64,000 nucleotides of DNA, taken from Cohnella silvisoli. Its GTDB lineage: Bacteria; Bacillota; Bacilli; Paenibacillales; Paenibacillaceae. Position 1 is the stretch's first letter. Every line of letters starts with the position of its first letter. The position numbers and the translations under genes are program-made. The DNA lies in contig NZ_JAIOAP010000013.1 of the NCBI RefSeq assembly GCF_021190915.1, positions 1 to 64,000 of the forward strand. Direction: 5' to 3'. A model generated the notes under the pieces. The model was not told where the DNA came from and did not search any database. It was given only the letters and a program-made list of their open reading frames with translations. Positions 42,529-50,465 of the stretch are shown here, in pieces.

Positions 42529-42764
42529 TTGGCGAAGCTGCATTTCTGGATCTTCGGGCGGCGAGGGCAGTTTTTTGGCCTTGGCGAAGCTGCATCGCTG
42601 GATCTTCGGGCGGCGAGGGCAGTTTTTTGGCCTTGGCGAAGCTGCATTTCTGGATCTTCGGGCGGCGAGGGCAGTTTTTTGGCCTTGGCGAAGTTGCATC
42701 GCTGGATCTTCGGGTGGCGAGGGCAGTTTTTTGGCCTTGGCGAAGCTGCATTGGTGGATCTGGA
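42529..42764. repeat. 52-bp tandem repeat, four full copies and a partial fifth
   Basis: Units begin at 42529, 42581, 42633, 42685 and 42737. Each starts TTGGCGAAGCTGCAT and contains GGATCTTCGGGCGGCGAGGG and GCAGTTTTTTGGCC. Copies 1 and 3 have TTTCTGG and copies 2 and 4 have CGCTGG after GCAT, so the array grew by doubling a 104-bp pair. Copy 4 has two point changes. The unit has no stop in any forward frame, so long spurious reading frames arise on both strands. It lies between the mutY and sodA terminators. A separate pair of 26-bp direct repeats (GG(T/C)CAATAAAGT(A/G)CCCTCG...) follows at 42793 and 42849. Confidence 0.95.
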
Positions 42765-42888
42765 CTTACGGAGTCGCACGGAACAAGAAGAAGGTCAATA
42801 AAGTACCCTCGTGTGATCGAGGCAAGTACGAGCGAGAGGTTGGTTGAAGGCCAATAAAGTGCCCTCGCATGATCCCCGCCGGGGGGCG

Positions 42889-42940
42889 ACAAAAAAGAGG
42901 CTGAGCAGAGGCGCAAAGACGCCTGCCCAACCTCTTTTGT
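42889..42940 (-). terminator. Rho-independent terminator of sodA
   Basis: On the reverse strand, AAAGAGGTTGGGCAGGCG pairs with CGCCTCTGCTCAGCCTCTTT (small mismatches), followed by a T run. Confidence 0.85.
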
Positions 42941-42961
42941 ATAATCGCTCATAGTCAGAAA

Positions 42962-43573
42962 TTACTTCGCAGCGTCGTAGATCGCGCCGACTGCGTTCCA
43001 GTCAACGATGTTCCAGAAAGCGGCGATATAATCAGGACGTTTGTTTTGATATTTCAGGTAGTAAGCGTGCTCCCATACGTCAAGGCCAAGAAGAGGAGTT
43101 TCGCCATCCATGATCGGGCTGTCTTGGTTTGGCAGGCTGTACACTTTCAGCTTTCCGCCTTTATCCAGCGCGAGCCAAGCCCAACCGGAACCGAAGCGTG
43201 TAGCGCCGGCAGCCGCGAAAGTTTCTTTGAACTTATCGAATCCGCCAAGCTCGCTTTCAATAGCCGCAGCCAATGCGCCGGATGGTTGTCCGCCGCCGCT
43301 TGGGCTGATTGTTTTCCAGAAGAAGGAATGGTTGGCGTGTCCGCCGCCGTTGTTGCGAACGGCAGTGCGAATGCTTTCCGGAACCGCGTTCAAGTCGGAG
43401 ATCAGGTCTTCAACGCTTTTGCTTTCCAATTCAGGAGCGGATTTCAATGCATTGTTTAAATTCGTTACATAAGCATTGTGGTGACGGCCGTGATGGATTT
43501 CCATCGTTGCGGTATCAATGTTCGGCTCAAGTGCGTCGGTTGCATAAGGTAGTGCGGGCAATTCATGTGCCAT
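42962..43573 (-). CDS. sodA: Superoxide dismutase, Mn/Fe type
   Basis: 203 residues, AGGAGG upstream. Metal ligands His27 (MEIHHGRHHNAYV), His82 (GGHANHSFFW), Asp165 and His169 (LDVWEHAYYLKYQN); GAGATRFGSGWAWL-like active-site stretch with the Gly-rich motif expected for the Mn form. Converts superoxide to peroxide and oxygen in the cytoplasm. Promoter at 43631-43659 and its own terminator, so monocistronic. A second, larger SOD-like gene lies at 56477-57730. Confidence 0.97.
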   Translation of the reverse strand: MAHELPALPYATDALEPNIDTATMEIHHGRHHNAYVTNLNNALKSAPELESKSVEDLISDLNAVPESIRTAVRNNGGGHANHSFFWKTISPSGGGQPSGALAAAIESELGGFDKFKETFAAAGATRFGSGWAWLALDKGGKLKVYSLPNQDSPIMDGETPLLGLDVWEHAYYLKYQNKRPDYIAAFWNIVDWNAVGAIYDAAK

Positions 43574-43968
43574 CAGAAAAACCTCCTAGTAATTGTTTTT
43601 AATATGTAGCTTTTGTTGCTCACGCTTATTATTATCCCAAAACTAATTGATTAAAGCAACATAGATGTATAAAAAGTCAAAAGTCGTGTCGTTATGACAA
43701 GGTCTGTCGTTCAACAACTTCCTTATTATTACCATTTCGAAATCGATTAACTCGTAAAAAAATCCGAATTTCGCTAATTAACCCCGTTACTCCTTAATAA
43801 TCTACAGCATCCGTCCTGTTTAAAGCGTTTACATCCTATTATCTATCGTTTTTACAAAAAAAATTTATGTTTTTTTAATAAAAGTGCTAGAAATTTCGCT
43901 AAATTGTCGTAAAATTAAGAGATCGTTAACTGGATGTAAAACTTTTTCGCCCGGGGGAATTTTACAGC
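43574..43968. other. AT-rich divergent promoter region
   Basis: About 395 bp without a gene between sodA and a GNAT gene. It holds the sodA promoter and, near the right end, an inverted pair TGTAAAA/TTTTACA around 43935-43966 close to the GNAT start. Nothing else recognised. Confidence 0.6.
43631..43659 (-). promoter_or_regulatory. Sigma-A-type promoter of sodA
   Basis: On the reverse strand TTGCTT (43659-43654), 17-bp spacer, GATAAT (43636-43631), about 58 bp before the start codon. Confidence 0.65.
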
Positions 43969-44391
43969 ATGCAGATTCGTTCTTTCCAATTGTCAGACTA
44001 CAGGTCGGTTGCAGAGCTTCTGGAAGAAGTGTTGTCGGAAGAATGCTGTGAAGAGACAATGGGTGCATTCGCACGTCAATTGTCTTGGGATAGCGAGTTG
44101 GTGCTTGTCGCGGAATCGGCAGGTCGCATCGCTGGGGTATTAATTGGAACGATAGATCAACAAAAGGGTTATGTATACCGCGTAGCCGTCCAGAAGGATT
44201 TCAGACGCCAAGGCGTGGGACGAGCTCTTGTATCCAACATGAACAACCGTTTTCGTCAGCGCAACGTGCTGAGGGTTCTCATTGCAGGGGACAAGCATAA
44301 CGAACTTTTGCGGCCATTTTACGAATCGCTTGGTTTACGACCTATCGATTTCGTCCGGTTAACGCAGCCGCTCTCGATTGTAGCAGGTTAA
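43969..44391 (+). CDS. GNAT-family N-acetyltransferase
   Basis: 140 residues. Single GNAT fold: LVLVAESAGRIAGVLIGTI, the acetyl-CoA loop VAVQKDFRRQGVGRALVSNM (R/Q-x-x-G-x-G/A), and the C-terminal PFYESLGLRPIDFVRL. Substrate cannot be inferred. A strong terminator at 44415-44460 separates it from the next operon. Confidence 0.88.
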   Translation: MQIRSFQLSDYRSVAELLEEVLSEECCEETMGAFARQLSWDSELVLVAESAGRIAGVLIGTIDQQKGYVYRVAVQKDFRRQGVGRALVSNMNNRFRQRNVLRVLIAGDKHNELLRPFYESLGLRPIDFVRLTQPLSIVAG

Positions 44392-44414
44392 ATCGATTGC
44401 GGAGGGCTCTTCGG

Positions 44415-44462
44415 AAGCATATCTTTTGCGCCATTGCTTTTGGCGGGGAGATATGCTTTTCT
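44415..44462 (+). terminator. Rho-independent terminator
   Basis: AAGCATATCT (44415-44424) pairs perfectly with AGATATGCTT (44449-44458), then TTTTCTT. Confidence 0.85.
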
Positions 44463-44486
44463 TATAGTATCGGGGAGCGTGGCATC

Positions 44487-45068
44487 ATGACGAAAGCGGA
44501 TTTACGATATGAGCGACTTATGATTAAAAGCTTCAAACATGATGGTTCATTGCACCGGGTATGGCTCGAAAATTGGCAAGTACCAAGAACTCGGCTTCAT
44601 CCGCATCATGCGGAACAGTCTGTATGGATATTACTTAACGATCACACGACTATTATAGAAGCGGATGGCAAAGAATGGGTTAGCAGAGTTCCGGCGGTTT
44701 CATTCTTCATACCTGAGCAATGGTATAATGTCGTGGCGCTTATCGAAGACAAGGGAATTCGTTATTATTGCAATTTAGCATCGCCTCCTTACCGCTACGG
44801 GAATGTGCTGACTTATATTGATTACGACTTGGACGTTGTTCTGCTGCCCGATGGTTCCTCGTATGAGCTCGACCGGGATGAATTCCTGCGCCACAAAGCG
44901 GAATATCGATATAGCGAAGCGGTGGAGGCCCAAGTCGAGACAGGACTACAAGTTCTTCAAGAGGCCATTGCCAAGAAGGGTTTCCCTTTTGGCGACGTCG
45001 AGGTACATCGCTATTATGAACAGTGGAAACAACATTTGAACGCTGAAGGAGAGAACGAGCAGCCATGA
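44487..45068 (+). CDS. DUF402-family nucleoside phosphatase-like protein
   Basis: 193 residues from the ATG at 44487 (GGGGAG upstream); a longer frame reaches into the preceding terminator. DUF402 fold with family residues: WEN-like WLENWQVPRTRLHPHHAEQ, AVSFFIPEQWYNVVALIEDK, IRYYCNLASPPYRYGNVLTY, YIDYDLDVVLLPDGSSYELD. Related proteins hydrolyse nucleoside di- and triphosphates (Ntdp of Staphylococcus). First gene of a tightly overlapping operon with signal peptidase and queG (4-bp overlap). Confidence 0.87.
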   Translation: MTKADLRYERLMIKSFKHDGSLHRVWLENWQVPRTRLHPHHAEQSVWILLNDHTTIIEADGKEWVSRVPAVSFFIPEQWYNVVALIEDKGIRYYCNLASPPYRYGNVLTYIDYDLDVVLLPDGSSYELDRDEFLRHKAEYRYSEAVEAQVETGLQVLQEAIAKKGFPFGDVEVHRYYEQWKQHLNAEGENEQP

Positions 45069-45658
45069 GACAACAAGCAGATACGATAGCTTCTGGCAGC
45101 AGAAGGCGTTCGGTGCAGAAGCAAGGTCTGAGCGGATGGCGCAAAGAATTGTGGGATTGGTCGAAAGCGCTGATCGTGGCTTTTATTATCGTACTGCTTC
45201 TTAGAGCTTTCGTCTTTCAACTGTCCACTGTGAAGAGCTACTCCATGCAGCCAACGCTTTATGAGCATGAATGGTTATTTATTAACAAAATCGCTTTGGA
45301 ATTCGGGAGTCTGAGCCGAGGGGACGTTGTCATCTTGAAGGATCCCGACACGGGCCCTGACCGCAAAGAGTTTCTTGTTAAGCGAATCATCGGCTTGCCA
45401 GGGGATAAGCTTGAGATTCGCGCCGGCCAACTGTATATCAATGGAGAATTAAAAGTGGAATCCTATACAGATGTGAAAATAGAAGGTCAGGATTTCGGCC
45501 CGACTACGGTAAGCTCGGGTCATTATTTCGTCATGGGAGACAATCGGCATCAGGGAGCCAGCAAAGACAGCCGCGTATTCAAGGAAGTGCCGGAGGAGAT
45601 GTTCAAAGGCCGCGCGGATTTCATCATATGGCCGATTAGTCGTTGGGCTAAGCTGTGA
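45065..45658 (+). CDS. lepB: Type I signal peptidase
   Basis: 197 residues. One N-terminal membrane anchor (ALIVAFIIVLLLRAFVFQL), catalytic Ser60 in KSYSMQPTLYEHEW and catalytic Lys106 in FLVKRIIGLPGD, then the GHYFVMGDNRHQGASKDSR motif. It removes signal peptides from exported proteins at the outer face of the membrane. Its ends overlap both neighbours by 4 bp, so the three genes are co-translated. Confidence 0.96.
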   Translation: MRQQADTIASGSRRRSVQKQGLSGWRKELWDWSKALIVAFIIVLLLRAFVFQLSTVKSYSMQPTLYEHEWLFINKIALEFGSLSRGDVVILKDPDTGPDRKEFLVKRIIGLPGDKLEIRAGQLYINGELKVESYTDVKIEGQDFGPTTVSSGHYFVMGDNRHQGASKDSRVFKEVPEEMFKGRADFIIWPISRWAKL

Positions 45659-46860
45659 GCGATTTGAAGATGCGGGACGCATGGGATGAAGTTGCTTATT
45701 GGCGACAATTCAAAGAAGAGATGATCGGTGCAGCGGCAAGCCTTGGAATCGACAAGCTTAGAGTCGCATCGGCGGATCCGTTCCTGGAATTGAAGGGGCG
45801 GCTCATCCGCCATCGCGAGCTTGGGTACGAATCGGGATTTGAAGAGCCGGATCTGGAGAAGCGAACAGAGCCGGCTTTGCTGTTGCCCGGGGCGCGTTCC
45901 ATTATCGCGATTGCCGTCGCCTATCCGTCGAAGCTCAAAGGTGCCCCCGTATCGGAGCCGGGCAAACGCCGCGGAATTTTGTCGCGCTCCGCTTGGGGCG
46001 AGGACTATCACCAAGCGTTGAGACGCCGGTTAGGGAAGCTGACGGAATGGATAAAGCTTAGGATTCCCGATGCGCAGATGCTCTCCATGGTAGACACGGG
46101 GGCACTCTCGGATCGGGCCGTAGCGGAGCGAGCGGGAATCGGCTGGAGCGGGAAAAACTGCTCGACGATAACGCCTGAGCTGGGCTCATGGGTTTATTTG
46201 GGCGAGATGGTCACGAACCTGCCGCTTCCGCCGGACCAACCTGTGCTCGACGGCTGCGGCGATTGCACGATCTGCATCGATGCTTGTCCGACCGGCGCTC
46301 TTGTCGGTCCAGGACAACTGAACGCGCAACGCTGCATTTCCTACGTCACGCAGACGAAAGGGCTTGTAGAAGACGATATGATGGTGAAAATCGGCAACCG
46401 GTTATACGGTTGCGATACCTGTCAGATCGTATGCCCCGTGAATCGGAAGATCGATATTCGCCATCATAAAGAGCTGCTGCCCGATCCGGAAGTGGCCAAG
46501 CCTTTGCTGCGGCCGTTGCTTAAGATGGGCAACCGTGAATTCCGCGAGAAATTCGGGTCGGGCTCCGCATCGTGGCGGGGGCGCAAACCCATTCAACGGA
46601 ACGCTCTTATCGCATTAGGCAATTTCCGCGATGCCGAATCCGTTCCTGATGTCGTCGCGGTGCTTCGGGAAGACCCCCGTCCCGTATTGCGGGCAACCGC
46701 AGCCTGGGCGCTTGGTCGGATAGGTACAAAAGAAGCGATCGAAAGCTTGCGGACCTCGCTGCCGCCCGAGGAAGATGTCGATGTGAGAAACGCAATTGAA
46801 CGCGCAATGTCGGCGCATGCGGGGCAATCGATTATTTCCGAGGAAATACAACGTAATTAA
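45655..46860 (+). CDS. queG: Epoxyqueuosine reductase
   Basis: 401 residues from a GTG overlapping the signal peptidase stop. Cobalamin- and Fe-S-dependent enzyme of the last step of queuosine synthesis in tRNA. Visible: MVDTGALSDRAVAERAGIGW with the catalytic Asp, two [4Fe-4S] clusters (CGDCTICIDACPTGAL and YGCDTCQIVCPVNRK with QRCISY between), and C-terminal HEAT-like repeats (NALIALGNFRDAESV, ATAAWALGRIGTKEAI). Confidence 0.96.
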   Translation: MSDLKMRDAWDEVAYWRQFKEEMIGAAASLGIDKLRVASADPFLELKGRLIRHRELGYESGFEEPDLEKRTEPALLLPGARSIIAIAVAYPSKLKGAPVSEPGKRRGILSRSAWGEDYHQALRRRLGKLTEWIKLRIPDAQMLSMVDTGALSDRAVAERAGIGWSGKNCSTITPELGSWVYLGEMVTNLPLPPDQPVLDGCGDCTICIDACPTGALVGPGQLNAQRCISYVTQTKGLVEDDMMVKIGNRLYGCDTCQIVCPVNRKIDIRHHKELLPDPEVAKPLLRPLLKMGNREFREKFGSGSASWRGRKPIQRNALIALGNFRDAESVPDVVAVLREDPRPVLRATAAWALGRIGTKEAIESLRTSLPPEEDVDVRNAIERAMSAHAGQSIISEEIQRN

Positions 46861-46954
46861 ACGTTCGGCGCATTAATTTATTTGTCGGTCGTGCCGAAAT
46901 ATAAGAGTAAGGCATCCATGAAACAACGCCAAGCAAAGGCAGGAGAGATACGGG

Positions 46955-47977
46955 ATGAAATTAGTCGACATTGAGACGGTCGAACCGGGTCAAATACTGG
47001 GTAAAACAATATTTTCATCGAACGGTACGATATTGCTGTCTACGGGCGTGCAACTGACCGTTTATATGATCAGTACCTTGAAGCGGATCGGTGTTACGAC
47101 TATCTATATCGATAACCCGCTTTATCGCGATATTTCAGTAGATGAGATGTTATCGGACGAAACGAAACGGGCCGTCATTCATCAAATGTCCGAGATGTTC
47201 GAGACGCTGCGTTCCGGCAAAACGTTCAGTTCCAAGGCCATCGGACAAACCGTCGATGAACTGCTGGATGACGTATTAAGAAACCAGAACATTCTTATTC
47301 ATCTCTCGGATATTCGCACCGCCGATAATGCTATGTTCCTGCATGCTATGAACGTATGCATGATCTCATCGCTGCTTGGGCTAAACATGGGTTTGAACAT
47401 GATACAGCTGAAGGAATTAGCAATTGGCGCGTTATTGCATGATATAGGCAAGCTAAATGCACCCGAAGTTCAAGAAGGGCGTATGCACCATGCGTGGCGA
47501 GGATTCGATTTGCTGAAAAATAAGCGGGAGTACAGTCTGCTTATTGCCCACGTTGCCTTTCAGCATCATGAAACTATTGATGGGACGGGAGTGCCGCGGG
47601 GTCTCAAGGGCGAGGAAATTCATATCTATGCCAAGATTGCCGCGGTCGCGAATATTTATGACAATCTTCTCTTTAATTCCGGAGAAGAACGGATCTTGTT
47701 GCCGCACGAAGCATGTGAGCGATTGAATGCGATGTCGGGAACGCTGCTTGACCATGAAGTATTGACGCAATTCATGAGAATCGTCTCGATTTATCCGAAT
47801 GGAATTTCCGTGAAACTATCCAATCGGCAGACAGGCGTAGTCGTCGGGCAGCATCGGGGATTGCCGGGAAGACCGATCGTTCGCATTATCGATAAAGACG
47901 GCGATGAAGCGGTAGGCTTCAAGGAAATCGATCTGGCGCAGCACCCGACGGTTTTCATAGAAGCCGTATTATCCTAG
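46955..47977 (+). CDS. HD-GYP domain protein (c-di-GMP phosphodiesterase type)
   Basis: 340 residues, AGGAGA upstream. N-terminal part (about 1-110) is of the kind found ahead of HD-GYP domains in bacilli (VETVEPGQILGKTIFSSNG). The HD-GYP domain has IGALLHDIGKLN and HVAFQHHETIDGTGVPRGLKG; the signature GYP is GVP here, a substitution seen in some members that may affect activity. Monocistronic with a hairpin (AAACGC/GCGTTT) near 48047-48064. A second, canonical HD-GYP gene starts 2.5 kb downstream. Confidence 0.88.
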   Translation: MKLVDIETVEPGQILGKTIFSSNGTILLSTGVQLTVYMISTLKRIGVTTIYIDNPLYRDISVDEMLSDETKRAVIHQMSEMFETLRSGKTFSSKAIGQTVDELLDDVLRNQNILIHLSDIRTADNAMFLHAMNVCMISSLLGLNMGLNMIQLKELAIGALLHDIGKLNAPEVQEGRMHHAWRGFDLLKNKREYSLLIAHVAFQHHETIDGTGVPRGLKGEEIHIYAKIAAVANIYDNLLFNSGEERILLPHEACERLNAMSGTLLDHEVLTQFMRIVSIYPNGISVKLSNRQTGVVVGQHRGLPGRPIVRIIDKDGDEAVGFKEIDLAQHPTVFIEAVLS

Positions 47978-48040
47978 TCCGCAATCAAGCGGATTTCGTT
48001 TGCGCCTCGCAGTTCGGCCATGCTATCATAGTACAACGGC

Positions 48041-48076
48041 CCTGCTAAACGCATCGCGGCGTTTGCGGGGTTTTAT
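48041..48076 (+). terminator. Probable terminator after the HD-GYP gene
   Basis: AAACGC (48047-48052) pairs with GCGTTT (48059-48064), with outer CCCTGC/GCGGGG pairs and TTTTATT tail. Confidence 0.55.
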
Positions 48077-48098
48077 TATGAAATTTCGGAGGCGTTAC

Positions 48099-48377
48099 AT
48101 GATGTGGACGTACTTAATTCCGATACTGACGTTAATCGTCGGTTTAGTCGTCGGATTTATCGTTGGGGTATTTTATTTGCGTCATCAAATGACGAAGATG
48201 CAGAACAACCCGGAAATGCTTCAGAAGATGGCTAAGCAAATGGGCTATAACATGAACAGCCAGCAACTGGCCAAAGCGCAACAAATGATGAAAAATCAGA
48301 ACACGGGCGGCGGAAGTCCAAAACCAGGCCCAAGTTCTAACCAGAACAATAGAAATAATCCTAAGTTTCGCAGATAG
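48099..48377 (+). CDS. YneF/UPF0154-like small membrane protein
   Basis: 92 residues from the ATG at 48099, 6 bp after CGGAGG. One N-terminal membrane helix (YLIPILTLIVGLVVGFIVGVF) followed by YLRHQMTKMQNNPEMLQKMAKQM, the pattern of YneF (KKNPPINEQMLKMMMMQMG in B. subtilis), then a Gly/Pro/Asn-rich tail about 25 residues longer than usual. Function unknown. folE follows 12 bp downstream. Confidence 0.75.
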   Translation: MMWTYLIPILTLIVGLVVGFIVGVFYLRHQMTKMQNNPEMLQKMAKQMGYNMNSQQLAKAQQMMKNQNTGGGSPKPGPSSNQNNRNNPKFRR

Positions 48378-48389
48378 TGGGGGATTGCC

Positions 48390-48983
48390 GTGGCGGGAGC
48401 CAAAGATTACGCTAATACGCACGTTAGCAACAATCGCGAGCAGGTCGAGTATCATGTTCGTGAAATCCTGAAGCTCATTGGGGAAAATGTCGAGCGGGAA
48501 GGTTTGCTTGAGACGCCCGCCCGCGTAACCCGGATGTATGAGGAAATATTCGCCGGGTATGCGGTAGATCCAAGAGACGTTCTTGGCGTTACTTTCGACG
48601 AGCAGCATGAAGAGCTTGTCATCGTTAAGGACATCGTCTATTACAGCCAATGCGAGCATCATATGGCGCCTTTCTACGGTAAAGCGCATATCGGTTATAT
48701 TCCAAGCGGCAAGATTGCGGGATTAAGCAAGCTTGCGCGCTTAGTCGAAGCGGTATCTCGCCGCCTGCAAGTCCAAGAGCGGATTACTTCGCAAATTGCG
48801 GACATCCTGGAAGAAGTGCTTGTTCCGCACGGCGTTATGGTAGTCGTTGAAGGGGAGCATCTGTGCATGTGCGCGCGCGGCGTTAAGAAGCCGGGCAGCA
48901 AGACGGTCACATCGGCTGTCAGAGGCCAATTCCGACAAAGCTCTGCGCTTCGTTCGGAGTTTCTTGAGTTGTTGAAGAGGTAA
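48390..48983 (+). CDS. folE: GTP cyclohydrolase I
   Basis: 197 residues from a GTG after GGGGGA. Zinc site Cys in YSQCEHHMAPFYGKAHIGYI and the later Cys in GEHLCMCARGVKKPGS; GLSKLARLVEAVSRRLQVQERIT is the family core. Catalyses GTP to 7,8-dihydroneopterin triphosphate, first step of folate (and also queuosine precursor) synthesis; queG lies 1.6 kb upstream. A strong terminator follows. Confidence 0.97.
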   Translation: MAGAKDYANTHVSNNREQVEYHVREILKLIGENVEREGLLETPARVTRMYEEIFAGYAVDPRDVLGVTFDEQHEELVIVKDIVYYSQCEHHMAPFYGKAHIGYIPSGKIAGLSKLARLVEAVSRRLQVQERITSQIADILEEVLVPHGVMVVVEGEHLCMCARGVKKPGSKTVTSAVRGQFRQSSALRSEFLELLKR

Positions 48984-49001
48984 TCGATAATAATGGAATT
49001 A

Positions 49002-49032
49002 ACGTCTGCGTTAATCGCAGGCGTTTTTTTTC
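49002..49032 (+). terminator. Rho-independent terminator of folE
   Basis: AACGTCTGCG (49002-49011) pairs with CGCAGGCGTT (49017-49026) with one G-T-type mismatch, then eight T. Confidence 0.88.
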
Positions 49033-49187
49033 TGTAACTCAGCCAAAATAATAAATGGCCATCGACAGCAACCATCGGGGTTTACTGTAAAAGGCCATTT
49101 ACATTCGCAATATAATGTATAATTTTGTTATTATTAACAAAATATAATTTGAGGTTATAGCACACCCGAATGTATGCTGAAATCGAT
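49033..49187. other. AT-rich spacer left of the recombinase element
   Basis: No gene seen. ATTTTGTTA (49122-49130) and TAACAAAAT (49135-49143) form a perfect 9-bp dyad with a 4-bp loop, and AAATGGCC (49053) is mirrored by GGCCATTT (49093). Confidence 0.5.
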
Positions 49188-49218
49188 GTCGGACAATAAC
49201 TGTTATACGACATTCGAA
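49188..49218. repeat. Left copy of 31-bp inverted repeat flanking the recombinase gene
   Basis: Matches the reverse complement of 50327-50357 at 30 of 31 positions (first 25 bp identical, outer end GTCGGACAATAAC). The outer 24 bp are themselves a quasi-palindrome with GTCG/CGAC ends, as expected of a tyrosine-recombinase crossover site. Confidence 0.95.
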
Positions 49219-49332
49219 CTATATCCAACGTTTGGATAGCTCCTAATTATTTCTATTCTTTAATGAATTTTAGGTCAAAAGTTACAATTTATCAACATAT
49301 TTCATCAAGTTTATAAAAAAATATCCATTAAT

Positions 49333-50313
49333 CTACATTTGGATGAAATCTAATAACGATTCTTCCACAAAATCGGGAGCGGCTTTTTCAAGCTGTTCAA
49401 CTGTGTGCAAATAACGCTGGGTCGTATTGATATGTGCGTGCCCAAGCGTTTCCTGAACCTGTTGCAGGGAGGCTCCTTTCAGCAAAGCTAAAGTTGCATT
49501 CGTATGACGAAGCCAGTGGGGGGTTGGATGTTTGGTTAATACGCTTTGCCGGCCGGCCCGCATAATGATTCTTTCAATTTGCCGAGGCGAGATGGCAAAA
49601 ACATAAGAAGATGAGGTCGTAACTGAGATCGATTCCTGATATTTTCTGTATAATTCAAATAAACGCCAAAGGCTTTTAGGAATTTTAACGTCCCTGGTTT
49701 TTCCGCCCTTTCCTTTTACGACTTGCAGCCATATCGAACTCCCCGCAGCATCCGCATGAAAATCCTCCCATTTGATGTTTGAAAGCTCCGATACCCGTAA
49801 ACCTAAAGTGACCAATGAAAGTCCAATCAAATAATTTCGGTTGTTTTGCTGGTGGAGCCTATCGAGTAGAAGCCCTACTTCTTTTTTAGTGAGAAAATGT
49901 TTCCTGCTTGTAACCAATACTTGAGGCAGGCGAACCGAAGTCGTAGGATTTCGAGGGAAAAATCCAATATCGGCACCATTGCCCCATTTGTAGAAAGATT
50001 TGAGAGGCGCAATAAGAGCCGCGACACTGGCTGGGGCAAGAGGCTTTTGGGAGTAGCTTGAAACGCCGCGCATTAATCCCACTTTGTAAGCCTCCACTTC
50101 TCTCCAAGTAATATCCTTAAGCGGGATGTTCGGTACAAAAGATCTGAAAAGATATATTGCCCTTCTGTAATTTTTCAGAGTATGGATCGAATGCCCGCAT
50201 ACCGTCAGAAACATTTCCACGATTTGATCGTCCCCGTACTCTTCTTGATTTATTTGCTTGAGGCTGAGGTCATCCGACGAGAGGTTAATCGATTCTAATG
50301 TTCTGATACTCAT
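49333..50313 (-). CDS. Tyrosine recombinase (XerD/phage-integrase family)
   Basis: 326 residues from the ATG at 50313, 7 bp after AAGGAGGAAA; longer frames run through the inverted repeat and lack a ribosome site. N-terminal SAM-like core-binding domain (about 28-112: HTLKNYRRAIYLFRSFV), catalytic domain with complete active site: Arg173 (TLGLRVSELSN), Lys in VVKGKGGKTRDVK, His266 and Arg269 (PHWLRHTNATLALLKG), His292 (LGHAHINTTQRYLH) and nucleophile Tyr301. It differs from XerC/XerD by its long N-terminal leader. It lies alone inside a 1170-bp segment bounded by a 31-bp inverted repeat; the right repeat sits just upstream of its ribosome site, over its probable promoter. Confidence 0.92.
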   Translation of the reverse strand: MSIRTLESINLSSDDLSLKQINQEEYGDDQIVEMFLTVCGHSIHTLKNYRRAIYLFRSFVPNIPLKDITWREVEAYKVGLMRGVSSYSQKPLAPASVAALIAPLKSFYKWGNGADIGFFPRNPTTSVRLPQVLVTSRKHFLTKKEVGLLLDRLHQQNNRNYLIGLSLVTLGLRVSELSNIKWEDFHADAAGSSIWLQVVKGKGGKTRDVKIPKSLWRLFELYRKYQESISVTTSSSYVFAISPRQIERIIMRAGRQSVLTKHPTPHWLRHTNATLALLKGASLQQVQETLGHAHINTTQRYLHTVEQLEKAAPDFVEESLLDFIQM

Positions 50314-50326
50314 TCTAATTTCCTCC

Positions 50327-50357
50327 TTCGATTGTCGTATAACAGTTATTGTCCGAC
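50327..50357. repeat. Right copy of 31-bp inverted repeat flanking the recombinase gene
   Basis: Inverted partner of 49188-49218, one mismatch (position 50332). It begins 14 bp upstream of the recombinase start codon and ends 108 bp upstream of the HD-GYP gene. No direct target duplication is visible outside the two repeats. Confidence 0.95.
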
Positions 50358-50465
50358 CTCCTAGTTTGTGGACATTTTTTACTGTTTTCTCACGACCACT
50401 ATATCGGTTTGATTTCTCCATTCATTTACCGGGAATTTATGACATCTGGAGAGAGGAAGTTATGC

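Noticed and set aside
42529..42764. CRISPR array
   Set aside because: Units are contiguous tandem repeats with no unique spacers and no cas genes nearby.
42452..42952. Long overlapping reading frames on both strands across the 52-bp repeats
   Set aside because: They exist only because the repeat unit has no stops; no ribosome site, and the encoded peptides are frame-shifted versions of the same repeat (AKLHRWIFGRRGQFF and similar).
49122..49143. 9-bp dyad ATTTTGTTA/TAACAAAAT as a third recombinase site
   Set aside because: Sequence is unrelated to the 31-bp repeats; more likely a simple AT-rich hairpin.
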